A DNA stretch of 64,000 nt from Polaribacter sejongensis (GTDB taxonomy: Bacteria; Bacteroidota; Bacteroidia; Flavobacteriales; Flavobacteriaceae), in assembly GCF_038024065.1 (NCBI RefSeq), contig NZ_CP150667.1, positions 2,363,501-2,427,500 of the forward strand, in the 5' to 3' direction. Below the pieces are notes generated by a model. It worked only from the letters and a program-made list of their open reading frames with translations. It was not told the DNA's origin and did no database searches. This document shows positions 45,471 through 55,100 of the stretch, piece after piece (positions within the stretch are counted from its first letter, which is position 1; each line of letters starts with the position of its first letter). A program made the position numbers and the translations under genes.

Positions 45471-48400
45471 TTGAGCAAGCAGCACATTGTAAATCAATAT
45501 CAAAACTCTGCGAATGTATCGCAGATAATTAACCAACTTCAACAAGACAAAAACCATTTTCAAATATCGAATTTGGTCGGCTCTTCGTTGTCTTTTGTTA
45601 TTTCAGAAACCTTTAAAAAAGCAGACAAACCTTATCTATTAATCTTTAATGATAAAGAAGAAGCTGCTTATTACCTTAACGATTTAGAACAATTATTAGG
45701 AGAAAAAAATGTCCTTTTTTATCCTGGTTCTTACAGAAGACCTTATCAAATAGAAGAGACTGATAATGCAAATGTATTACTACGTTCAGAAGTTTTAAAC
45801 CGAATTAATTCTCGTAAAAAACCTGCTGTAATTGTAACCTATCCAACGGCATTGTTCGAAAAAGTGGTTACCAAAAAGGAGCTAGAAAAAAACACATTAA
45901 AAGTAGCAGTTGGAGAAAGTCTATCTTTAGATTTTGTAAACGAAGTTTTATTCGAATACAAATTTAAACGTGTAGATTTTGTTACAGAACCAGGTGATTT
46001 TTCTGTTCGTGGAGGAATTATAGATGTTTTTTCTTTTTCTAATGATGAACCATACAGAGTTGAATTTTTTGGTGATGAGATAGACAGTATTCGTTCTTTT
46101 GATGTAGAGACACAATTATCTAATGAGAAACTGAAAAAGGTTTCTATTATGCCAAATGTAGAAAACAAAACATTACAAGAAAACAGAGAAAGCTTTCTTA
46201 AATACATTTCGCCTAAAACTGTCATTTTTGCAAAAAACATCGATTTAATTACCGGAAACCTAGATAAATTTTATCAAAAGGCTGAAGAAGCTTTCCAAGA
46301 TTTATCCAAAGAAATAAAACACGCAAAACCAAGTGAGTTATTTTGTGATGGAAGTTTTATCAAAAATCAAATACAAGATTTTTCACTGATAGAAATTTCT
46401 ACTAAAACACAAACGAAAGGTCTTTCTGAAATTAAATTTAATACCATTGCACAACCTTCTTTTAATAAGCAATTCGATTTATTAATAGAGAATTTAGAAG
46501 AATATCATAAAGCAGAATTTACAAATTACATTTTTTGTGCAAACGATCAACAAGCAAAACGTTTTCATGATATTTTTGATGATGCAGCACAAGAAGTACA
46601 TTATGAAACGGTAGTTTTTCCATTATATCAAGGTTTTGTCGATGTTGAAAACAGGTTAGTTTGTTACACAGATCATCAAATTTTTGAGCGTTATCATAAA
46701 TTCCGATTAAAAAACGGGTACGCTAAAAAGCAGGCAATTACGCTTCAGGATTTAAACAAATTAGAAATTGGAGATTATGTAACACATATGGATCACGGAA
46801 TTGGAAAATTTGGTGGTTTACAAAAAATTGATGTTCAAGGTAAAAAGCAAGAAGCCATAAAATTAGTCTACGGAGAAAGAGATATTTTATATGTAAGTAT
46901 TCACTCGCTTCACAAAATTTCTAAGTTCAACGGTAAAGACGGTAAAGCACCTAAAATATATAAATTAGGTTCTGGAGCTTGGAAAAAAATCAAACAGAAA
47001 ACAAAAGCAAGAGTTAAACATATTGCGTTTAATTTAATTCAATTATACGCGAAAAGAAAACTACAAAAAGGATTTGCTTTTGGTCCAGACACACACATTC
47101 AGCATGAGCTAGAAGGTAGTTTTATGTATGAAGACACGCCAGATCAATTTACATCTACGCAAGATGTAAAAACCGATATGGAAAAAGAACAACCAATGGA
47201 CCGTTTGGTATGTGGAGATGTTGGATTTGGTAAAACAGAAGTTGCCGTAAGAGCCGCTTTTAAAGCTGTAGATAATGGCAAGCAAGTCGCAATTTTAGTT
47301 CCTACAACCATTCTTGCATTTCAACATTATAAAACATTTACAGAACGTTTAAAAGATTTTCCTGTCCGTATTGATTATTTAAACCGATTTAGAACTGCCA
47401 AACAAAAAACAGAAGCCATAAATGGTGTAAATGATGGTTCTATAGATATTATTATCGGAACGCATCAATTGACAAATAAGCGTTTACAATTTAAAGATTT
47501 AGGTCTTTTAATTATTGATGAAGAACAAAAATTTGGAGTTTCCGTAAAAGATAAATTAAAAACTTTAAAGGAAAATGTAGATACATTAACCTTAACAGCA
47601 ACGCCAATTCCTAGAACTCTACAGTTTAGTTTAATGGCTGCAAGAGATTTATCAGTAATAAAAACGCCTCCTCCAAACAGACATCCAATAGAAAGTAATG
47701 TCATTCGTTTTTCTGAAGAAATCATTCGTGATGCTATTTCTTACGAAGTTTCTCGTGGAGGACAAGTTTTCTTTATTCATAACAGAATAGAAAACATAAA
47801 AGAAGTTGCTGGCTTAATACAAAGATTGGTTCCTACCGCAAAAGTAGGTATTGGTCACGGGCAAATGGAAGGAAAAAAACTAGAAGGTTTAATGCTCGGT
47901 TTTATGGCAGGAGATTTCGATGTATTGGTTTCTACAACCATCATAGAAAGCGGATTAGACGTACCAAATGCCAATACTATTTTTATTAATAATGCAAACA
48001 ATTTTGGATTATCAGATTTACACCAAATGCGTGGTAGAGTTGGTCGTTCAAATAAAAAAGCATTCTGTTATTTCATAACTCCGCCGTACCATATGATGAC
48101 GGATGATGCCAGAAAACGTATTGAGGCTTTGGTTTTATTTTCCGATCTAGGAAGCGGAATTAATATTGCCATGAAAGATTTAGAAATTCGTGGAGCTGGA
48201 GATTTATTAGGTGGTGAACAAAGTGGATTTATAAACGATATTGGTTTTGATACCTATCAGAAAATACTACAAGAAGCTATTGAAGAGTTAAAGGAGAATG
48301 AGTTTAAGGAACTCTATCCTACAGATAATTCTAAGCCTAAAGAGTTTGTAAAAGAAGTACAAATAGATACCGATTTCGAGATTCTTTTTCCGGATGATTA

Positions 48401-48806
48401 TATCAATTCTATTACAGAAAGATTGGCTTTGTATAACAAATTAGGTGAGCTAAAAACCGAGGATGAATTACAAACTTTTGAAACTGAAATTATTGATAGA
48501 TTCGGGGAATTCCCTACGCAAGTAGAAGATTTATTAGATTCTGTTCGTATAAAATGGTTGGCAAAAGAGCTTGGTTTAGAAAAGGTTATTCTAAAGCAAA
48601 AAAGAATGATGGGGTATTTTGTTGCCAATCAACAAAGTGAATTTTACCACACAGATGCCTTTACGCGGATGTTAAAATATGTGCAGCTAAACCCTAAAAG
48701 TTGTGTTATGAAAGAGAAAGAATCTAAAAACGGATTGCGATTATTAATCACTTTTATAAGAATTGATTCCGTAAAAACGGCTTTGAGTATTTTACAAAAA
48801 GTGTAG
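45471..48806 (+). CDS. mfd: Transcription-repair coupling factor
   Basis: Mfd releases RNA polymerase stalled at DNA damage and recruits UvrA. The product has the UvrB-like N-terminus, the RNA polymerase interacting domain (LNKLEIGDYVTHMDHGIGKFGGL), the RecG-like motor with Walker A CGDVGFGKTE (G582-T589 from the TTG at 45471) and DEEQKFG, and the C-terminal TRCF domain. It is 1111 residues from TTG 45471; an earlier TTG (45453) lies within the promoter. No ATG fits. The frame is intact to 48806. Confidence 0.95.
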   Translation: MSKQHIVNQYQNSANVSQIINQLQQDKNHFQISNLVGSSLSFVISETFKKADKPYLLIFNDKEEAAYYLNDLEQLLGEKNVLFYPGSYRRPYQIEETDNANVLLRSEVLNRINSRKKPAVIVTYPTALFEKVVTKKELEKNTLKVAVGESLSLDFVNEVLFEYKFKRVDFVTEPGDFSVRGGIIDVFSFSNDEPYRVEFFGDEIDSIRSFDVETQLSNEKLKKVSIMPNVENKTLQENRESFLKYISPKTVIFAKNIDLITGNLDKFYQKAEEAFQDLSKEIKHAKPSELFCDGSFIKNQIQDFSLIEISTKTQTKGLSEIKFNTIAQPSFNKQFDLLIENLEEYHKAEFTNYIFCANDQQAKRFHDIFDDAAQEVHYETVVFPLYQGFVDVENRLVCYTDHQIFERYHKFRLKNGYAKKQAITLQDLNKLEIGDYVTHMDHGIGKFGGLQKIDVQGKKQEAIKLVYGERDILYVSIHSLHKISKFNGKDGKAPKIYKLGSGAWKKIKQKTKARVKHIAFNLIQLYAKRKLQKGFAFGPDTHIQHELEGSFMYEDTPDQFTSTQDVKTDMEKEQPMDRLVCGDVGFGKTEVAVRAAFKAVDNGKQVAILVPTTILAFQHYKTFTERLKDFPVRIDYLNRFRTAKQKTEAINGVNDGSIDIIIGTHQLTNKRLQFKDLGLLIIDEEQKFGVSVKDKLKTLKENVDTLTLTATPIPRTLQFSLMAARDLSVIKTPPPNRHPIESNVIRFSEEIIRDAISYEVSRGGQVFFIHNRIENIKEVAGLIQRLVPTAKVGIGHGQMEGKKLEGLMLGFMAGDFDVLVSTTIIESGLDVPNANTIFINNANNFGLSDLHQMRGRVGRSNKKAFCYFITPPYHMMTDDARKRIEALVLFSDLGSGINIAMKDLEIRGAGDLLGGEQSGFINDIGFDTYQKILQEAIEELKENEFKELYPTDNSKPKEFVKEVQIDTDFEILFPDDYINSITERLALYNKLGELKTEDELQTFETEIIDRFGEFPTQVEDLLDSVRIKWLAKELGLEKVILKQKRMMGYFVANQQSEFYHTDAFTRMLKYVQLNPKSCVMKEKESKNGLRLLITFIRIDSVKTALSILQKV

Positions 48807-48817
48807 ATTTATTATTA

Positions 48818-48942
48818 GAAGCTGTTTCCCGCTTTCCGCTATATCTTTTTTCTTCTGTTCTCGATACAAATTTGCAAAAAAGCAAATTCACTCGAACTGA
48901 CAGAAAAAAGGATGCCGTTTCAATCGGGGCTAGACTTGTTTG
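48818..48942 (-). repeat. Dispersed flavobacterial hairpin repeat, copy C (inverted)
   Basis: Read on the minus strand it starts CAAACAAGTCTAGCCCCGATT and ends AGCGGGAAACAGCTTC, as do copies A and B. It is one long hairpin: GGATGCC...TTTTTTCTGTC pairs with the AGAAAAAAGATATAGC side, and CTGTCAGTTCGAGTGAATTTGC pairs with GCAAATTTGTATCGAGAACAG. It follows mfd directly and may also act as its terminator. Confidence 0.8.
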
Positions 48943-48964
48943 CTAGCTTTAGTTGATAATGTTT

Positions 48965-48992
48965 GTCATTTCTACCTTTTGGGGAGAAATCT
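48965..48992 (+). repeat. GTCATTTC...GAGAAATCT intergenic repeat
   Basis: GTCATTTCT (48965-48973) and GAGAAATCT (48984-48992), followed by CATCA. The same two words, inverted, occur at 52025-52064. Together with copy C it fills the gap between mfd and the MutS-like gene; no gene lies in 48807-49082. Confidence 0.5.
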
Positions 48993-49082
48993 CATCACGT
49001 TACTCAGGTTTGTGTTATAACTGTTATGTGACTTCTCTTTGCAATCGAAGTGACAACTCTACACTTTTTTAAAGCATTCACA

Positions 49083-50852
49083 CTAAACAATTTCCATTTT
49101 CTGTAATAAAAAAGAAGCGTTCATATTTTTACAAATTCCGTTTTTTAGAGTGTAATCGAAACTTAGTTCGTTGTTGCTAATTTCTGCATCAAAATAGTAA
49201 TTTTTAATGTCTGTAAACTCATTTTCTAATTCACACAAACTCACATCGTGGGTTGCAATAATTCCGGTTGACTTAGATTTTGTCAATTTTTCTACAAACT
49301 TTTTAGAGCCAATTGCTTTGTCTTTACTATTGGTTCCTTTTAAAATTTCATCTAAAACAATGAAATAATCTGTAGTTTTAATTTCATCAACAATAAACTT
49401 TAAACGCTTTAATTCAGAATAAAAATACGATTCATCTTCTGTTAAAGAATCTGTAGTTCTCATGCTTGTAATCAACTTTATGGGTGCATATTTAAAGTTT
49501 TCTGCACACACAGGTAAACCACAATTCGCCATAACAATAGACAAAGAAATAGTTCTTAAAAAAGTACTTTTACCCGCCATATTTGCTCCGGTAACAATAA
49601 AAAACTCTTCTTTATGAATGGTAAAATTATTATCAATTCTTTTAGTCGCATCTAATAACGGATGTCCTAAATTGGTAGCTTTTACAACTTCTTTGTCTGA
49701 AGTTATTTCTGGAAAAACAAACTTTGTGTGGTTAAAATGAAAATTTGCCAATGAATTCTGAGCATCGAAAAAAGCAACTACAGAAAACCATTTATCTACG
49801 GTGTGTTTGTATTTAGAAATCCACTTTTCTACATTGGTCGCTGTTCTAATCTCCGTTAAAAAAAGTCCGTTACCAACTACTGAAATCACCACATTATTTC
49901 GCTGATCAAAAGCATCTAAAACTCTAGAAAACTCTTTAAAAATGGCAGAGGCTTTTTTAGTTTCAGAATTGATAATTTGTTGTTTTTCTACTAAAACTTT
50001 TGATGTAAAATTTTCATTCTCAATTTCATTTAACAATACATGATATTGCTTAAAAGTTTCTCTTACTTTATCTGTATCTGCATATAAATTGCTCGTTTTT
50101 TTAACAAAAGCTCCTGTAATAAAAAGACCAATAAAAAACCAAATTACTAAAATTGAGAACGGAACAATACCAAACGACACCAAACCAATTATGGTTAATG
50201 AAGCAATAGAGAACACTATCTGAACTATCCCTAAAACTTTTGGCAACACTATTTTGTAATTCTGAATCCAACTAACAATAAAGCCAGAGGTGTCTTTTGT
50301 AGTAATTAAACTTGCCAAAGCACCAAAATGTTGTCTCCATTTTACTTTTGTAGCTAATTCTTTTATAGTGTTTTGTTTCTCTACAATTCCGTCTGTTTTG
50401 TTTTCTGTAAAAGTATTAGCTAGTAACTTTTTTCCTTCAGCAGTAACGCTTCTATTTAAGTATTGAAAAAAGGAACCAACACCAAACAAATCGATATCAT
50501 TACTATAATAATGCATCGGATTTACAAATTCCTTACCAGATTCTAATTGATGAAATTTTCTATTTAAAACATCAATTTCTGTTGTATTAATGCTGATTTT
50601 AGCCTTAATAATTGCTCTTTTTTTCTGTAAATTGATATGTTTTACCACTAAAAAGGCAAACAATAGAATACCTAAGAAGGCAATGATAAAAACATCAGGA
50701 TATTTACCAAAAGTTAGATAAATTAGAAAGCCAGTTGCTAAAAAGACGCCAAATCTAAAAATACTAAGGTTTATAGATTTCTTTTTTAATTGTGCTGATT
50801 CTTTTTCTAATGCTGACTTTTCTTCACTATAAAAATGGGAGGGAGTATTCAT
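49083..50852 (-). CDS. MutS-like ATPase with TM segments
   Basis: 589 residues from ATG 50852; an earlier in-frame ATG at 50888 would overlap the ThiF gene. The N-terminal half has hydrophobic segments (about 33-70 and 210-250) instead of a mismatch-recognition domain. The C-terminal half is a MutS ATPase: Walker A TGANMAGKSTFL near residue 421, SYFYSELKRL, Walker B YFIVLDEILKGTNSKD, and ATHD. The family is known in Bacteroidota as MutS-related; mismatch recognition is not expected without domain I. The gene follows the ThiF-rhodanese gene after 7 bp. Confidence 0.85.
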   Translation of the reverse strand: MNTPSHFYSEEKSALEKESAQLKKKSINLSIFRFGVFLATGFLIYLTFGKYPDVFIIAFLGILLFAFLVVKHINLQKKRAIIKAKISINTTEIDVLNRKFHQLESGKEFVNPMHYYSNDIDLFGVGSFFQYLNRSVTAEGKKLLANTFTENKTDGIVEKQNTIKELATKVKWRQHFGALASLITTKDTSGFIVSWIQNYKIVLPKVLGIVQIVFSIASLTIIGLVSFGIVPFSILVIWFFIGLFITGAFVKKTSNLYADTDKVRETFKQYHVLLNEIENENFTSKVLVEKQQIINSETKKASAIFKEFSRVLDAFDQRNNVVISVVGNGLFLTEIRTATNVEKWISKYKHTVDKWFSVVAFFDAQNSLANFHFNHTKFVFPEITSDKEVVKATNLGHPLLDATKRIDNNFTIHKEEFFIVTGANMAGKSTFLRTISLSIVMANCGLPVCAENFKYAPIKLITSMRTTDSLTEDESYFYSELKRLKFIVDEIKTTDYFIVLDEILKGTNSKDKAIGSKKFVEKLTKSKSTGIIATHDVSLCELENEFTDIKNYYFDAEISNNELSFDYTLKNGICKNMNASFLLQKMEIV

Positions 50853-50859
50853 TCTAATA

Positions 50860-51954
50860 TTATTTATTATAATTAGAAATTCCACCAAACAAACTTAAAA
50901 CCTTAAGTGTTGGGTATTTCTTTTTTAACATTTTGGTTGCTTTGTAACTATTAAAACCTCTTTGACAAACCATTACATAGGTTTTATTAAAATCTACCTG
51001 AATAGTATCTACATCAAACTCTTGAATAGGAATTGTTTGCCCCACCTTAAAAGGCAATTTCAAATTGGGTAAAACAGCTATTAACTCTAAACTTCTCGAC
51101 TGCTCTCCAACCGACAATTGTTCTTTTAACTTTTCTGATGATATTTGCCAATCCTTATTTTGAAGCTCACAAACTGCATCAAAATACGTTTGTACTTCAA
51201 ATAATTTAGCAATCTTATCTTTTAAAACGGTTGGTTTTAACTTCATTTTCAATTGTGTATTTTGAAGTGAATTGTAAATCAACAATTCGTTTGCTAAGGG
51301 TTTTCCTACCCCTGTTATCAACTTTAAAACTTCATTTACTTGTTGCGTTGCGATCATACCAACAATAGAGTTCATTGTGCCTGCCTCTGAACAATTGGGA
51401 ACATCGGTAGCCATTTCCGGAAAAGCGTCTCTTAAATTAGCAGAATAACTTCCGTTTTCTTGCAAAACATTAAAACTTGCTACATAACCGTCAAACTTAT
51501 ACAAAGAGCCATAAACCAAAGGTTTCTTTTTAAGAACGCAAGCATCGTTTAATAAGTATTTTGTTGGTAAAGAATCTGTACCATCTACAACAATATCAAA
51601 TTGATTAATCAACTCAAAAACATTCTCTTTTGTAATTGGTTTGTTAGTGAAACCTACTTCTGTAAAAAGAGCTCTCTTTTTTATAAATTCTGATAAAACT
51701 GCTGCTTTGGGTTTATCTACATCATCTAAACAATAAAAGACTTGCCTATGTAAATTGGAAATATCTACAGTATCAAAATCTACTAAATGAATTTTACCGA
51801 TACCACTAGCGGCTAAATACACCGCAATCGGACTTCCTAATCCGCCACAACCAATTACTAAAACACTTGATTTTTGTAATTTTCCTTGTCCGACTTCACC
51901 AATTTCAGACAAAGTAATTTGTCTTTTAAAAAGTTGATTTTTTGTTACTTTCAT
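50860..51954 (-). CDS. ThiF/MoeB-type adenylyltransferase with rhodanese domain
   Basis: 364 residues: E1-like adenylating domain (about 10-245) with the nucleotide motif VIGCGGLGSPIAVYLAASG, VDFDTVDISNLHRQ and NDACV; then a C-terminal rhodanese domain (about 265-360) with the catalytic C330 in VMVCQRGFNS. The class activates the C-terminus of a small sulfur-carrier protein (MoaD, ThiS) and thiolates it. The two CxxC pairs that hold zinc in MoeB are missing; only one cysteine (VPNCSEAG) remains in that region. A sulfur-carrier gene is not nearby. Confidence 0.88.
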   Translation of the reverse strand: MKVTKNQLFKRQITLSEIGEVGQGKLQKSSVLVIGCGGLGSPIAVYLAASGIGKIHLVDFDTVDISNLHRQVFYCLDDVDKPKAAVLSEFIKKRALFTEVGFTNKPITKENVFELINQFDIVVDGTDSLPTKYLLNDACVLKKKPLVYGSLYKFDGYVASFNVLQENGSYSANLRDAFPEMATDVPNCSEAGTMNSIVGMIATQQVNEVLKLITGVGKPLANELLIYNSLQNTQLKMKLKPTVLKDKIAKLFEVQTYFDAVCELQNKDWQISSEKLKEQLSVGEQSRSLELIAVLPNLKLPFKVGQTIPIQEFDVDTIQVDFNKTYVMVCQRGFNSYKATKMLKKKYPTLKVLSLFGGISNYNK

Positions 51955-51976
51955 TAAGAGGACAAGATAGTTAAAT

Positions 51977-52014
51977 AAAAAAAGCCATTACAAATAATTT
52001 TGTAATGACTTTTT
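51977..52014 (-). terminator. Intrinsic terminator of leuS
   Basis: 16-bp stem AAAAAGCCATTACAAA / TTTGTAATGACTTTTT with one C/A mismatch; a T run follows on the minus strand. It lies 119 nt past the leuS stop. Confidence 0.7.
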
Positions 52015-52024
52015 AATTTTTATT

Positions 52025-52064
52025 AGATTTCTCAATCGCCTAAAAAAGCTCATTTCGAAATGAC
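52025..52064 (-). repeat. GTCATTTC...GAGAAATCT intergenic repeat, second copy
   Basis: On the minus strand GTCATTTC (52057-52064), GAAATGAGC and GAGAAATCT (52025-52033). It lies in the leuS 3' region and matches the words at 48965-48992. Confidence 0.5.
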
Positions 52065-52132
52065 AACTTGTATTTTAATCTTAGTTTTCAAAACAAACTA
52101 CAAACAAGCTAATACCTAAAATAGCTGCGCCT

Positions 52133-55100
52133 TTAGATAACTATGTTTATAATTTTACCAGGAACGATAATTACTTTTTTAGGAGCTTTACCTTCTAATT
52201 GAGCAATTGTTTTCTCGTTTTCCATTACTATTTTTTCTATTTCTTCTTTAGATAAATCTAAAGGAAGCTCTAACGTAAAACGCATTTTTCCATTAAAAGA
52301 AATAGGGTAATTCTTAGCACTTTCCACTAAATGACTTGCTTCAAAAACAGGGAAATCTGCTGTAGAAATAGATTCAGTATTACCTAATAAACTCCATAAT
52401 TCTTCTGCAATGTGCGGTGCATAAGGAGAAACCAAAATTGCTAAAGGTTCTAATATTGCACGTTTATTACATTTTAAAGCAGTTAATTCGTTTACGGCAA
52501 TCATAAAGGTAGAAACCGAAGTGTTAAAAGAGAAATTCTCTATATCGTCTTCTACTTTTTTAATGGTTTTATGTAATGTTTTAAGTTCATCTTTAGTTGC
52601 TGCTGCATCAGATACTTCAAATACTTCTTCGTTAAAGTATAGTTTCCATAATTTCTTTAAAAAAGAAGAAACTCCAGAAATACCAGAAGTTTTCCAAGGT
52701 TTTGCTTGCTCTAAAGGGCCTAAAAACATTTCGAATAAACGTAATGAATCTGCTCCGTATTCTTCACAAATAGCATCAGGGTTTACCACATTGTATTTAG
52801 ACTTAGACATTTTTTCTACTTCACGTCCTACCTTATAAGCTCCGTCTTCTAGAACAAATTCAGCATTTTTATAATCAGAATTTAAAGCATGATTTTTAAA
52901 ACCGTCTACATCTAACTCATCAGAAGCATTTACTAAAGAAACATCTGCATGTAAAGCCGTTTTAGTAATCATTACTAAATCAGCAAAATTAGGATCTAAG
53001 AATTTATTATCTAACAAGTAATTTTTAACAACCGTTTCAAATTCATCATCAGAATTAAAGGCATTTTTAGACACAAATACAGTTGGTATTTTCTCTAAAA
53101 CATCATCCATAGATTTTTCATCAGAACAACCACAACCATTCTTTACAAAAGCTGTTGCTTTGTAAACAAAAGCAGAAGTTCCTAAAATCATTCCTTGATT
53201 AATCAACTTTTTAGCAAACTCATCTACAGGTACAATTCCTTTATCGAACAAGAATTTTTGCCAAAAACGAGCATATAACAAATGCCCTGTTGCATGTTCA
53301 GATCCTCCAATATATAAATCTACTTCTTTCCAATAGTCTAAGTTTTCCTTGCTTGCAAACTCGTTAGAATTTGTAGCATCCATGTATCTGTTAAAATACC
53401 AAGAACTACCTGCCCACCCAGGCATTGTATTTAGTTCTAAAGGATAAACAGTTTTGTTTTTTAACTTATCGTTAGAAACCACTTTCTTTCCACGAGAATC
53501 CCAAGCCCATTCTGTTGCGTTTCCTAAAGGTGGTTTTCCATCTTCGGTTGGCAAGTATTTTTCTACTTCTGGCAAAACGATTGGCAAGTGTTCTGCGTCA
53601 ATCATTTGTGGCATTCCGTCTTTGTAATATACAGGGAAAGGTTCTCCCCAATAACGTTGTCTGCTAAAAACAGCATCACGTAAACGGTAGTTTATTTTTC
53701 CGTAACCAAAGCCACGTTTTTCCATTTCGAAAATGGCTAATTTTAATGCTTTCTTATATTTTAATCCTGATAAAAAGTCTGAATTTGCAATTTTTGTTCC
53801 ATCTTTTCCTGTGTGTGCTTCTTCAGAAATATCTACACCTTCAAAAATATTAGGAATCGGAATTCCAAAATGTTTCGCAAAATCATAATCACGTTGATCA
53901 CCACAAGGAACCGCCATAACTGCTCCGGTTCCGTAATTTGCTAAAACGTAATCTCCAATCCATATTTGAACTTTCTCACCTGAAAAAGGGTGAATTGCAT
54001 ACGCTCCTGTAAAAGCACCCGAAATGGTTTTTACATCTGCCATTCTATCACGTTCAGAACGTTTTGCTGTAGCAGCAATATATGCTTCAACTTCTGCTTT
54101 CTGAGCATCTGTAGTAATTTTAGAAACTAACTCGTGTTCTGGAGCTAATGTCATAAAGCTTACTCCGTAAATAGTATCTGGTCTTGTAGTAAAAACATCA
54201 ATCTTATAAGATTTCTCGTCTTTTACAACTACTTCTGTTTCTACTGATTTTTCAATCTTTTTTGGAAATTGAATTGCTGTATTAATTGCCGCAACAACTT
54301 TTAATACATTTTCAACGACTTCTTCGTTTTTAAAACGAACAACATTAAAACTTTCATTGTTAAAAAATTCTGTTCTTGCTGCTTCATCTTCTTTACCAGA
54401 AAATTCAACAATTAAGTTCTTTGCTAAACATACATAATCCACCAAAAAGGTACCTATTGTATATTTTTTTCTGAATTTTGAAGCTCCTTTTTTACTCTTT
54501 AATTCGTCCCAAAGAACTGTTTCTGCTTTAGATAAATTCTGACGTAATTCTTTTAATGCTTCTAATTCCTTATAAGTTAATTTTACTTCCGAAGAAGTAT
54601 TCTTAGCACCGTTATCAACATTAAAAGTAACCATTGCTCCTTGCGAACGTCCAATCCAATTGGTTTGAGAGTCTTTTAAAGGTTGTGGCCAATCTATTTT
54701 TTCTAATCCGTCTAAAAGACGTTGTGCATAAGCAGAAATTCTCATAGACCATTGTGTCATCTTTTTACGAACAACAGGATGGCTTCCTCTTTCTGATACT
54801 CCGTTTACAATTTCGTCATTTGCTAAAACCGTTCCTAAAGCAGGACACCAGTTTACTTCTGTATCCGACAAAAATGTTAAACGATATTGTAATAAAATTT
54901 CTTCTTGCTCTACTTTTGTAAATGCTTTCCATTCATCCGAAGAAAAAGTTTTAATTTCTTCATCACAAACGGCATTTACAGTTACATTTCCATCTTTTTT
55001 AAAGATTTTTTCTAACTCAGAAATATCTTCTGCTTTGTCAGAATCTTTATTATACCAAGAATTGAACAATTGAATAAAGATCCACTGTGTCCATTTATAA

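Noticed and set aside
54218..54607. Intein in leuS
   Set aside because: No splice-junction Cys/Ser or terminal His-Asn is present, and the block matches DUF559 rather than Hint/LAGLIDADG domains.
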